DNA of 64,000 bases from Tragulus kanchil (lineage: Eukaryota > Chordata > Mammalia > Artiodactyla > Tragulidae). Each line of letters opens with the position of its first letter. The first letter of the stretch is position 1. Where the stretch lies: assembly GCA_022376925.1 (NCBI GenBank), contig JAIOJX010000031.1, positions 136,542,854 through 136,606,853 on the forward strand, read 5' to 3'. A model generated the notes under the pieces. The model had not been told where the DNA came from. It saw nothing but the letters and a program-made list of their open reading frames with translations, and made no database searches. A program made the translations under genes and the position numbers. Positions 1 to 10,699 of the stretch are shown here, piece after piece.

Positions 1-281
1 AAAGAGCTTAGGTACCCTTGATAACTTTTATGGAGAATATAACTATATATGCCAGCAAATCTGCAAAATTCAGCAGTGGCCATAGGACTGGAAAAGGTCA
101 GTTTTTACTGCAATCGCAAAGAAAGGCAATGCCAAACAATGTTCAAACTACTGTACAATTGCATTTATTTCACATGTGAGGAAGGTAGTGCTCAAAATCC
201 TTCAAGTTACAACAGTACATGAACTGAGAACGTCCAGATATACAAGCAGGATTTAGAAACCAAAGATCAAAGTAGCAACAT

Positions 282-672
282 TGGCGGAGCCAAGATGGCG
301 GAGGAATGAGGGGAAGATTTCACCAGCTCCCCAACAGAATCACCAGAACTAATCAAGAAATGAAACACCACCAACAAGCCAGCCGCTAGACGACAGAGGA
401 ACTCCATAGGTCCGCGAGAGTAGAAGAGTGAACAGCCAGAACTTTCCCTTAGCTACTGTTCTAAGAACCCTCTATCCTAACCGCCACCCCCCCCCAAGCA
501 CCAGCCAGTGCCCTAAAAGGGGGCCTAAGCGGAGCCTTGGGGGATAGAGGGCAGCGATCAGCGTGAAAATTCCAAGAATCCGCCAGGATCGCCGGCAGAA
601 ATTAAGACACTGCGAAGATAGGATACTGGAGCAGGGCCAGAGGGCTAGCGATCCGCCAAAACGCGACTTTCC
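282..672 (+). repeat. Truncated second copy of the L1 5' UTR start
   Basis: Positions 1-640 are identical to 1094-1733, including BovB flank, target site and L1 start. Positions 641-672 are a collapsed version of 1734-1808 (ctagcg and cgcgactttcc are shared, the sequence between is missing). This is the first copy of tandem pair 1, not an independent L1 insertion. Confidence 0.9.
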
Positions 673-1139
673 TGAGAAAATTTTGTTGTTCACTTTATGG
701 CCAAAAAAAAATTAAACTATTATAATGTAAGCTTACATTTAAAGTGAGCTCTAATCCCCCTAAAATCTATTAATATGCCCTACTGATCCAGTTTCTTTAG
801 ATCTGAGTAAATTAAATTTTGTTGTTCACTTTATGCCAATATTTCAAAAGGTTTTATTAAGCAGTCAAGCTTCTGCCATTTTGTGAAATATACAGGTGAT
901 ATAATTAATTATGGGTATAGAATATACCTGTTGCCCTAGTTGCCAGTTAGTTAGCTACATTCCAAGGATGACTTAGAATCTGAGAGAGAAGTACAAACCA
1001 ATGAAACAAGTTATACTGACCAAAAAAAAGAACATTTAAACTTTGTATCTCAAGCTAAATAGTTACCATTTATCTATTCAAATTTTCTGGGCCAAAGAGC
1101 TTAGGTACCCTTGATAACTTTTATGGAGAATATAACTAT

Positions 1140-1374
1140 ATATGCCAGCAAATCTGCAAAATTCAGCAGTGGCCATAGGACTGGAAAAGGTCAGTTTTTA
1201 CTGCAATCGCAAAGAAAGGCAATGCCAAACAATGTTCAAACTACTGTACAATTGCATTTATTTCACATGTGAGGAAGGTAGTGCTCAAAATCCTTCAAGT
1301 TACAACAGTACATGAACTGAGAACGTCCAGATATACAAGCAGGATTTAGAAACCAAAGATCAAAGTAGCAACAT
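1140..1374 (+). mobile_element. BovB LINE, part upstream of the L1 insertion
   Basis: It matches remembered BovB reverse-transcriptase coding sequence (agcagtggccataggactgg, ggcaatgccaaacaatg, caagcaggatttagaaac) up to the L1 target site. It continues at 10700. The same stretch occurs in the first copy at about 47-281. Confidence 0.85.
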
Positions 1375-3315
1375 TGGCGGAGCCAAGATGGCGGAGGAAT
1401 GAGGGGAAGATTTCACCAGCTCCCCAACAGAATCACCAGAACTAATCAAGAAATGAAACACCACCAACAAGCCAGCCGCTAGACGACAGAGGAACTCCAT
1501 AGGTCCGCGAGAGTAGAAGAGTGAACAGCCAGAACTTTCCCTTAGCTACTGTTCTAAGAACCCTCTATCCTAACCGCCACCCCCCCCCAAGCACCAGCCA
1601 GTGCCCTAAAAGGGGGCCTAAGCGGAGCCTTGGGGGATAGAGGGCAGCGATCAGCGTGAAAATTCCAAGAATCCGCCAGGATCGCCGGCAGAAATTAAGA
1701 CACTGCGAAGATAGGATACTGGAGCAGGGCCAGGCAGAATGCACGGAGTGCTGCCTAGCGACCTGGAGCTGGGAGGGCATGCCCAGTGCGAAAATCGCGA
1801 CTTTCCGCCTGACACCAGGCAAATTCAAACACTCCTAGTGGGGGACTAGCTGAAGGTGAAGTCGCCCACGGATTTCTGACCAGGGACTGAGCTCGAGCCG
1901 GATGGGGAAGCCTGTGCCTGCCTGTGGGACTCGGACGCGTAACTGGCAGTGTGCGTGCGCCAGTGGCGGAGGAGTCCGTGCACCCCCATAGCTACACCCG
2001 CAGCGTAGGAAATCGGGAGAAGGGCAGGTATTGGAGGCTACCGGCGGGTGTGCAGCAGAGCCGGGGTGCCCCCCTCCAACACCGGACTGCGTGCGCGTGG
2101 TCCCCCGCCCGACGGACTGGGATCAGCCTGCCGCCCAGGCCAGCACCTGAGCTTGCAGCAACGCGTTATTTGGATCAAAACAAACCATAGCAACCGGTGC
2201 AGTAAGGGAAAGGCTACATCATCAAGACAACACCATCGAGAGCAGATTGGCTTCCACCAGACAGATGAGAGGATAAAAACCAGGGACAGTATTTAGCTTT
2301 TTTGGTTTGTTTATTTGTTGTGGACGGTTCTGTTTATTTGTTTGATCGGTCAGGTTTCAGTTTTTTTTTTTTTTGTCTCTTCTTATTTTTTTCTTCCCTT
2401 TTTAATTTTTAATCTTTTTTTTTTTGATTTTTAATTTTTAATTTGTTCTTCTTCTTCTTCTTTTTTTTTTAGTTTTAACTATTGGAAACTTCTTTCTTTC
2501 CCTTTGCTACTGCTTCCTCCCTCTATGTTCTAAATGTAAAACTTTCTCCTATCTACCACTATCCTCTAGATAAATATTTCCTACCTTCCTGTCTCCACTA
2601 TTCTCTTCCAGCTGCACTAAACAATACAACACACTAATCTTGGCTACATAACCCTATAAAATCCTTCCAAGATGAATCTATTCCTTCTCATTACCCATAC
2701 ACTCTCCACCTCCTCACCCCCGGCACATGTCTTAGCTAAAAATTGCTTTCAATGAAATAGTCCAAGCCAGGACCTTGCCCCGGATCTATTTTTCCAGGCA
2801 CTATTTTAATTAATTCAGAGCTTAACGGGCAAGTATCATCTTTGATTGCGTCGTTTGCCAGAAAAATTTCCTATGCTTTATCACTGTAAGACGGGTTAGA
2901 TGTGGTTATTGCTGTGTATGTATGTATATCTTATGACTATGTTTGAAAACATCTGCATGCTTTTATGACTGTCACCCATCAGGGACACACCTCTTGTTCC
3001 TCAGATGCTAGTATCTGAACTAATATCCTGGAACACCATAGCAAACCAGACATAGAGCCTACACCCCCTGACTAATCATCAAACCCAGGATCCTTGGAGT
3101 GGAAGCCCTGATTCCAAGACCCCACACTATCAAAGAACATACAACACTAGAGATTATTCACCTGTAAACAAGACCTAACACCACACAAGACACAAACCAT
3201 TGAACCCTTCTAGAAGGACAGAAACCCAAAGGAAGGGAGAATTCAACCAAGAAGCCTGGTGGAGAAAAGAATTTCATACATACACACACATACACAAACA
3301 AAAACTAACCTAATA
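1375..3315 (+). promoter_or_regulatory. L1 5' UTR with CpG-rich promoter region
   Basis: About 1.94 kb precede the ORF1 start. The first 800 bp are GC- and CpG-rich (many CG dinucleotides between 1377 and 2170). They are followed by a T-rich stretch (2295-2480) and AC-rich leader sequence with a tacacacacata run near 3279. L1 5' UTRs carry an internal RNA polymerase II promoter; that role is inferred from family knowledge, no specific factor site is claimed. Confidence 0.75.
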
Positions 3316-4203
3316 ATGAAAAGACAGAGAAACACTGCACAAATGAAGGACCAAGCTAGAGAAACGCCACTTCAAATGACAGAGGAGGAGATAGACAAAT
3401 TATCTGAAAGAAAATTCAGATAAACTATACTAATGAGGATGCAAAACACCGAAAACAGAATATTAGAGGAAATTAGTGCATTGAGAAAAGACATGCAGGA
3501 AATGAAAAATATGCAAACAGAGACCACCGACGCAATTGCTGAGCTCAAAAATACTATAGAAGGTCTCAACAGTAGAGTATCGGAGGCAGAAGAACGGATA
3601 AGCGAGCTGGAAGATAGAATGGTGGAATTAAGTGCTGAAGAACAGAACAAAGCCGAAAGAAAAGAACTGAGGATAGCATCAAAGACCTATGGGGCAATAT
3701 CAAACGCACCAACATTAGAATTATAGGAGTTCCAGAGGAAGAAGAGGGGAAGAAAGGCTACGAAAAAATTCTTGAAGAGGTTATAGTTGAAAACTTCCCC
3801 AGCATGGGAAAGGAAATAGTCAACCAAGTCCAAGAAGCACAAAGAGTTCCATACAGGATAAACCTCAGAAGAAACACACCAAGGCACATTCTAATCAAAC
3901 TAACAGACTAAAAATAAAGACAGATTACTAAAAGCAGCTAGGAGCAAACAACAAATAACATATAAAGGAAATCCCATATGTCTAACTGCGGATCTTTCAA
4001 CAGAAACCCTGCAGGCCAGAAGAGAATGGCAAGACACATTTAAATGGCTTAAAGAAAATAACCTCCAACCAAGAATTCTCTACCTAGTAAGAATCTCATT
4101 CAGAATTGATGGAGAAGTCAAAAGCTTCACAGACAGACAAAAACTAAAAGAATTCTGTACCACAAAATCAGCCCTACAACAAGTATTAAAGGGCCTGATA
4201 TAG
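3316..4203 (+). pseudogene. L1 ORF1 (RNA-binding chaperone), disrupted
   Basis: The frame opens at an ATG at 3316 (MKRQRNTAQMKDQ) and the last stop is TAG at 4201-4203, about 295 codons, a normal ORF1p length. An in-frame TAA at 3421-3423 interrupts it after 35 codons. The next segment is a heptad-rich coiled coil (ISELEDRMVELS), typical of the trimerising region of ORF1p. A -1 frame change occurs before 3726, where GVPEEEEG marks the RNA-recognition domain in another frame. Near 3905 the frame returns and continues through the C-terminal domain. Known role of the family: binding L1 RNA as a nucleic-acid chaperone. This copy cannot make it. Confidence 0.88.
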
Positions 4204-7200
4204 CCAATAAATACAAGAGTTGGAGAAGTCCTACAAATCAAACCCCAAACTTCTAAGAAGATGACAATAGGAACATTCGTATCAATAATTACTTTGAATG
4301 TAAATGGACTAAATGCTCCAACCAAACAACACAGGCTGGCTGAATGGATTCAGAAACATGACCCATATATATGCTGTTTACAAGAGACCCACTTCAGACC
4401 TAGAGACACTCATAGACTGAAAGTGAGAGGCTGGAAAAAGATATTCCATGCAAATGGAAATCAAAAGAAAGCTGGAGTAGCAATTCTCATATCAGACAAA
4501 ATAGACTTTAAAGTAAAGAAGATTCTAAGAGACAAGGCAGGTCACTACATCATGATTAAGGGATCTATCCAAGAGCAAGACATAACAGTCATGAATATCT
4601 ACACACCCAACACAGGGACACTTCAATTCATGAGACAGATACTTTCAGACTTAAAAGAAGAAATCAATAATAACACAATAATAGTAGGAGACTTTAACAC
4701 TCCTCTCACACCAATGGATAGATCATCGAAACAGAAAATTAATAAAGAAACACAAGCCTTAAATGCCACACTAGAAAAAATGGACCTCATCGATATCTTT
4801 AGGACTTTCCATCCAAAAGCAGAAGAATACACTTTCTTCTCAAGTGCTCACAGAACATTCTCCAGAACAGACCACATCTTGGGCCACAAATCTAACCTCA
4901 ATCAATTCAAGAAAACTGAAATTACATCAACCATCTTCTTGGACCACAATGCAATGAGACTAGAGATCAACTACAGGAAAAAGACTGCTGAAAACACAAA
5001 CACATGGAGATTAAACAACACATACCTAAAAAACCAACTGATTACTGAGGAAATCAAAGGAGAAGTTTAAAAATTCCCAGAAGAAAATGATAATGAACAC
5101 CGTGCAAAACCTATGGGATACCGCAAAAGTAGTTCTAAGAGGGAAATTTATAGCAATACAATCCCACCTCAAGAAACTAGGAAAATATGAAGCAGATGAC
5201 CTAACCCTCCGCTTAAAACAACTGGAGAAAGAAGAACAAAAAAACATCCCAAAGTCAGCGGAAGAAGAGAAATCATAAAGACTAGAGCAGAAATAAATGA
5301 GAAAGAAATGAAAGAAACTATAGTAAAGATAAATAAAACAAAAAGCTGGTTCCTTGAAAAGGTAAACAAAATTGACAAGCCACTGGCCAGATTCATCAAG
5401 AGAAAGAGAGAGAAGAACCAGATCAACAAAATCAAGAACGAAAAAGGAGAGATTACAACAGATAATGCAGAAATCCAAAGGATTATAAGAGAATATTATG
5501 AGCAACTCTATGGCAACAAACTGGACAACCTGGAAGAAATGGACAGTTTCTTGGGAAAGATTAATCTCCCAAGACTGAGCCAGGAAGAAACAGAAACTTT
5601 GAACAACCCAATCACAAGCTCAGAAATCGAATTTGTGATTAAAAATCTACCCAAAAATAAAAGCCCAGGGCCAGATGACTTCACAAGTGAATTCTACCAA
5701 ACATTTAAAGAAGAGCTAATGCCTGTCCTTCTAAAACTCTTCCAAAAAATTGCACAGGAAGGAAAACTTCCAAACACATTCTATGAGGCCACCATCACCC
5801 TGATATCAAAACCAGGCAAAGACAACACAAAAAAGGAAAATTACAGGCCAATTTCTCTGATGCACTTAGATGCCAAAATCCTCAACAAAATCCCAGCAAA
5901 CAGAATTCAATGACACATCAAAAAACTCATACATCATGATCAAGTCGGGTTCATCCCAGGCATGCAAGGATTCTTCAATATCCGCTAATCAATCAATGTG
6001 ATACACCGTATCAACAAATTGAGAGACAAAAATCACATGATCATCTCAATAGATGCAGAAAAAGCCTTCGACAAAGTACAACATCCATTTATGATAAAAA
6101 CTCTTTAGAAAATGGGTACAGAAGGAACCTATCTCAACATAGTGAAAGCCATATATGAGAAGCCCATAGCCAACATTATCCTCAACGGTGAAAAAATGAA
6201 AGCATTCCCTCTAAGATCAGGAACAAGACAGGGGTGTCCACTTTCACCACTACTATTCAACATAGTTCTGGAAGTCCTAGCAACAGCAATAAGAGAAGAG
6301 AAAGAAATAAAAGGAATCCAGATTGGAAAGGAAGAAGTCAAGCTCTCTCTTTTTGCAGACGACATGATATTATACATAGAAAATCCCAAAGACACTATTA
6401 CAAAGCTACTAGAGCTAATCAACGAATTCAGCAAAGTCGCAGGATACAAAGTCAACACACAGAAATCACTGGCATTCCTATACACAAGCAATGAAAAATC
6501 AGAAAAGGAAATCAAAGAGGCAATCCCCTTCACCACTGCAACCAAAAGAATCAAACATCTAGGAATAAACCTACCCAAAGAAACAAAAGAATTGTACACG
6601 GAAAATTACAAGACACTCAAGAAAAAAAATTAAAGAAGACTTAAACAGATGGAGAGATATTCCATGTTCCTGGGTCAGACAAATCAATATTGTGAAAATG
6701 ACCATACTACCAAATATCATCGACAGATTCAATGCAATACCTATTCAACTACCATTGATATTTTTCACAGAACTAGACCAAAGAATCACACAGTTCATAT
6801 GGAAACACAAAAAACCTCGAATAGCCAAAGCAATCCTGAGCAAGAAAAACGGAGCTGGAGGAATCAGCCTCTCTAACTTCAGACTCCACTACAAAGCAAC
6901 AGTCATCAAGACAGTATGGTACTGGCACAAAAACAGAACTATAGACCAATGGAACAAGATTGAGAACCCAGAGATAAACCCACGCATCTATGGGTACCTT
7001 ATTTTTGACAAAGGAAGCGAAACTATAAAATGGGACAAAGACAGCTTCTTCAAAACTGAAGAGGGAAAATTGGACAGGTATATGCATAAAAAATGAAGTT
7101 GGAACATTTCCTAACACCATACACTAAGATCAACTCAAAATGGATTAAAGACCTAAATGTAAGACCAGAAACCATCAAACTCTTAGAGGAGAATATAGGC

Positions 7201-7318
7201 AAAACCCTCAAGGACATCAATCAAAGCAAGATCTTCTCTGACCCACTTACTAAAATAGCGGAACTGAAAAGAAAAATGAACACGTGGGACCTCATGAAAC
7301 TTAAAAGCTTTTGTACAG

Positions 7319-7639
7319 GGCTTCCCTGGTGGTCCATTGGGTAAGGACACCGCCTTGCAGTGCAAGGGGCGGCGGTTCGATCCCTGGCCTGGGAAGATCC
7401 CACGTGCCGCGGAGCAGCTGGACCGATGTGTCCAATTACCAAGCCGGAGCTCTGGGGCGCATGCGCCCAGAGCTGGTGCTCTGCGACAACAGATGCCACT
7501 GCGATGGGAGGCCCACATGGGCCAAAGAACAAAGATGGATGAAACTAGATAAATGAAAGACCCATAGGAGTGGCCTGCCCACCCCCCTCCCTCCCCACCC
7601 CCGCCAAAATAAATGAATAAATAAATGTTTAAAAAAAAA
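7319..7639 (+). mobile_element. Palindrome-type tRNA-Glu SINE (copy a) in L1 ORF2
   Basis: Bounded by the exact 16 bp duplication AAAAGCTTTTGTACAG at 7303-7318 and 7640-7655. The tRNA-like head contains an A box-like TGGTCCATTGG and the B box GGTTCGATCCC at 7374-7384. The body contains a 27 nt near-perfect palindrome at 7448-7474 (AGCTCTGGGG / CGCATGCG / CCCAGAGCT), then a block reading aaagaacaaagatggatgaa, a C-rich stretch, (AAAT)n and poly-A. I do not recognise this body as Bov-tA or CHR-2. Confidence 0.93.
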
Positions 7640-7914
7640 AAAAGCTTTTGTACAGCAAAAGAAATTACAAAAAAGCTCAACAGACACCCCACAGAGTGGG
7701 AGAACATCATAGCAAATGAAACAACAGACAAAGAATTAATCTCCAAAATCTACAAGCAACTCAGACAACTCAGCACAGGGAAAACGAACAACCCAATCAA
7801 AAAATGGGAAAAAGATCTAAAGAGATGCCTCTCCAAAGAGGACATACAGATGGCCAAAAAGCACATGAAACGATGCTCAACCTCGCTTATTATTAGAGAA
7901 ATGCAAATTAAAAC

Positions 7915-8367
7915 TGTTAGGTTGGTAGGCTATTAAAGGGCTAACACAGCGGCCGGAGATTCCCCGGCCCTAAAAGAGTCATCAAAGGGCCAGGTGCTAG
8001 CCTGCTGGCGCCTGAGACTCTCAAGGCTGGCGATAAAGAGTTCGCCCTGGCCATGAAGATTCTTCACCAGGTGTGGAAAGTAACAACAACTGCACACCCC
8101 CATGTCCACAGCCAACTCAAGGACAGCAGACTCATCACTAATTTCCCATCTAACTTAAACAAAGACTTCGTTTCTGCGCCTGCTCTGAAGAATCCCCCTC
8201 CCCTTTTTTCTTCTCCCTTTCCTCCCTAATAAAACTTCCTCGTCCCATCTCTGGGGTGCGATTTCCCTGGCCCACCTCTTGGACCTGTGGATCTTGCCCG
8301 GGAACTCTTCCCAAATGGGTTCTTTCCCTAACAGCTTGCTGTCCGCCGTGTCTTTGTGATTCTTACA
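7915..8367 (+). mobile_element. Solo LTR of an endogenous retrovirus inside L1
   Basis: A 453 bp segment begins TGTTAGGTTGG and ends GATTCTTACA (TG...CA). It interrupts the L1 and has the 5 bp duplication AAAAC at 7910-7914 and 8368-8372, the hallmark of retroviral integration. A polyadenylation signal AATAAA lies at about 8228, followed by a pyrimidine-rich R/U5-like region. No internal proviral sequence is present, so it is a solo LTR left by LTR-LTR recombination. The orientation is inferred from the AATAAA. The exact ERV family is not assigned. Confidence 0.88.
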
Positions 8368-8824
8368 AAAACTACAATGAGATGTCACCTCACACCCGTC
8401 AGAATGGCCATCTTTAAAGAATCTGCAGACAATAAATGCTGGAGAGGGTGTGGAGAAAAGGGAATCCGCTCCGCTTGCATTGCTGGTGGGAATGTCAATT
8501 GATACAGCCTCTATGGAAGACAGGACGGAGATTCCTTAAAAAACTAAAAATAGAAGCACCCTATGACCCAGCAATCCCACTATTAGGCTTATATCCTGAT
8601 GAAATCAAAACTGAAAGAAGCACCTGTACCCCAATGTTCATTGCAGCTCTCTATACAATAGCCAGAACACGGAAGCAACCTAGATGTCCATCGACGAATG
8701 AACAGATATAGAAGCTCTGGTACATGTATACAATGGAATACTACTCAGCTGTTAAAAGAAATGCAGAAGACTCAGTCCTAATGAAGTGGCTGGCTCTAGA
8801 ACCTATCATAAAAAGTGAAGTAAG

Positions 8825-9158
8825 GGGGCTTCCCCTGGTGGTCCAGTGGGTAAGGACACTGCCTTGCAGTGCAAAGGGCGCCGGTTCGATACCTGGCCTG
8901 GGAAGATCCCATGTGCTGCGGAGCGGCTGGACCGATGTGCCCAATCACCGAGCCTGAGCTCTGGGGCGCATGCGCCCAGAGCCGGTACTCTGCAACAACA
9001 GACGCCATCGCGATGGGAGGCCCACAGGAGCCAAAGAACAAAGATGGATGAAAATGGAGAAATGAAAGACCAACAGAAGTAGCCCGCCCGCTCCCCTCCC
9101 TCCCCAGCCCGACCCCCGCCCAAAATAAATAAATAAATAAATAAATCTTAAAAAAATA
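8825..9158 (+). mobile_element. Palindrome-type SINE (copy b) near the L1 ORF2 end
   Basis: Flanked by AAAAAGTGAAGTAAG at 8810-8824 and 9159-9173. Head, palindrome (gagctctggggcgcatgcg region near 8957), C-rich block and (AAAT)n tail as in copy a. The same SINE appears again at 9932-10267 because of tandem pair 2. Confidence 0.93.
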
Positions 9159-9931
9159 AAAAAGTGAAGTAAGTCAAAAAGAGAAAGACAAATACAGTAT
9201 ACTAACACACATATATTGAATCTAGTAGGATGGTCTTGATAACACATGCAGTGAACTCATGGAAAAACAGACAGAGCATAGACATAGGGACACTGTGGGG
9301 AAGAAACAGGGAGGGAGGCATGGAGGGAGTAACATGGAAACCTATACTGTCATGTGTTTCCTAAAACAGGGCTTTGGCCCACCTCTTGGACCTGTGGATC
9401 TCTCCCGGTAACTCTTCCCAAATGGGCTCTTTCCCTAACAGCTTGCTGTCTGCTGTGTCTTTGTGATTCTTACAAAAACTACAATGAGATGTCACCTCAC
9501 ACCCGTCAGAATGGCCATCTTTAAAGAATCTGCAGACAATAAATGCTGGAGAGGGTGTGGAGAAAAGGGAATCCGCTCCGCTTGCATTGCTGGTGGGAAT
9601 GTCAATTGATACAGCCTCTATGGAAGACAGGACGGAGATTCCTTAAAAAACTAAAAATAGAAGCACCCTATGACCCAGCAATCCCACTATTAGGCTTATA
9701 TCCTGATGAAATCAAAACTGAAAGAAGCACCTGTACCCCAATGTTCATTGCAGCTCTCTATACAATAGCCAGAACACGGAAGCAACCTAGATGTCCATCG
9801 ACGAATGAACAGATATAGAAGCTCTGGTACATGTATACAATGGAATACTACTCAGCTGTTAAAAGAAATGCAGAAGACTCAGTCCTAATGAAGTGGCTGG
9901 CTCTAGAACCTATCATAAAAAGTGAAGTAAG

Positions 9932-10267
9932 GGGGCTTCCCCTGGTGGTCCAGTGGGTAAGGACACTGCCTTGCAGTGCAAAGGGCGCCGGTTCGATACC
10001 TGGCCTGGGAAGATCCCATGTGCTGCGGAGCGGCTGGACCGATGTGCCCAATCACCGAGCCTGAGCTCTGGGGCGCATGCGCCCAGAGCCGGTACTCTGC
10101 AACAACAGACGCCATCGCGATGGGAGGCCCACAGGAGCCAAAGAACAAAGATGGATGAAAATGGAGAAATGAAAGACCAACAGAAGTAGCCCGCCCGCTC
10201 CCCTCCCTCCCCAGCCCGACCCCCGCCCAAAATAAATAAATAAATAAATAAATCTTAAAAAAAAATA
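9932..10267 (+). repeat. Second copy of SINE b from tandem pair 2
   Basis: Identical to 8825-9158 except for A-run length. It lies 1,107 bp downstream with the same L1 flanks, so it is a duplication rather than a new insertion. Confidence 0.9.
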
Positions 10268-10699
10268 AAAAAGTGAAGTAAGTCAAAAAGAGAAAGACAA
10301 ATACAGTATACTAACACACATATATTGAATCTAGTAGGATGGTCTTGATAACACATGCAGTGAACTCATGGAAAAACAGACAGAGCATAGACATAGGGAC
10401 ACTGTGGGGAAGAAACAGGGAGGGGGAGGCATGGAGGGAGTAACATGGAAACCTATACTGTCATGTGTGGAAAAGATAGCTATTGTCATTGTGCTAAGGG
10501 AATAGGAGTGCTTACAATGGCATGGGGCGATGGTCCGGAGCGGTGGGATGGGGGGAACTCGGGGGGTGGGGACCAGGGATATGCATATGACTGATCTGGG
10601 AACATACATGTCTGTGAACAACAAAACTCTGTAAAACCTTTAAAATAAAGAATTAAAAAAAAACAAAACAAAACAAAAAAAAAAACAAAGTAGCAACAT

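Larger units (their letters stand above)
1..1808. repeat. Tandem pair 1 (offset 1,093 bp)
   Basis: 1-640 is identical to 1094-1733. The first copy then degrades over 641-672, and the second continues into full L1. The left edge lies outside the window. Confidence 0.95.
4261..10338 (+). pseudogene. L1 ORF2 (endonuclease-reverse transcriptase), disrupted
   Basis: The start ATG is at 4261. Residues 1-269 are an almost complete APE-type endonuclease: NVNGLN, QETHF, VGDFNTPL, SRTDHILG and a DHN near residue 229. The residue before that DH is leucine instead of the usual serine (ttg for tcg, a CpG-type change). The frame is then broken by TAA 5068-5070, a frameshift near 5080, TGA 5911-5913, TAA 5986-5988, TAG 6106-6108 and a frameshift near 6630. 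The reverse-transcriptase catalytic motif FADD is intact at 6352-6363, with RQGCPLSP upstream. The C-terminal part is split by SINEs at 7319 and 8825 and by the solo LTR at 7915. In the family, ORF2p nicks target DNA and reverse-transcribes L1 and SINE RNAs. The end coordinate is approximate. Confidence 0.9.
8269..10468. repeat. Tandem pair 2 (offset 1,107-1,111 bp)
   Basis: 8269-9357 against 9376-10468. It repeats the LTR 3' end, L1 ORF2 end and SINE b. Differences sit in the LTR end next to the junction and in two homopolymer runs. Confidence 0.95.
1375..10685 (+). mobile_element. Full-length L1 LINE, broken, inserted in BovB
   Basis: It runs from the start of an L1 5' UTR (ggcggagccaagatggcgg) to an A-rich tail with an AATAAA-type signal near 10645. 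It is flanked by an exact 14 bp target-site duplication, CAAAGTAGCAACAT, at 1361-1374 and 10686-10699. Subtracting two SINE insertions, one solo LTR and the 1,107 bp tandem duplication leaves about 7.06 kb, a normal full L1 length. Order: 5' UTR 1375-3315, ORF1 3316-4203, ORF2 from 4261, 3' UTR from about 10340. Both ORFs carry stops and frameshifts, so it cannot mobilise itself. The flanking BovB sequence is continuous across the insertion. Confidence 0.95.

Noticed and set aside
7915..8367. A complete provirus in the L1
   Set aside because: Only one LTR with both target duplications directly at its ends; no gag, pol or env sequence between.
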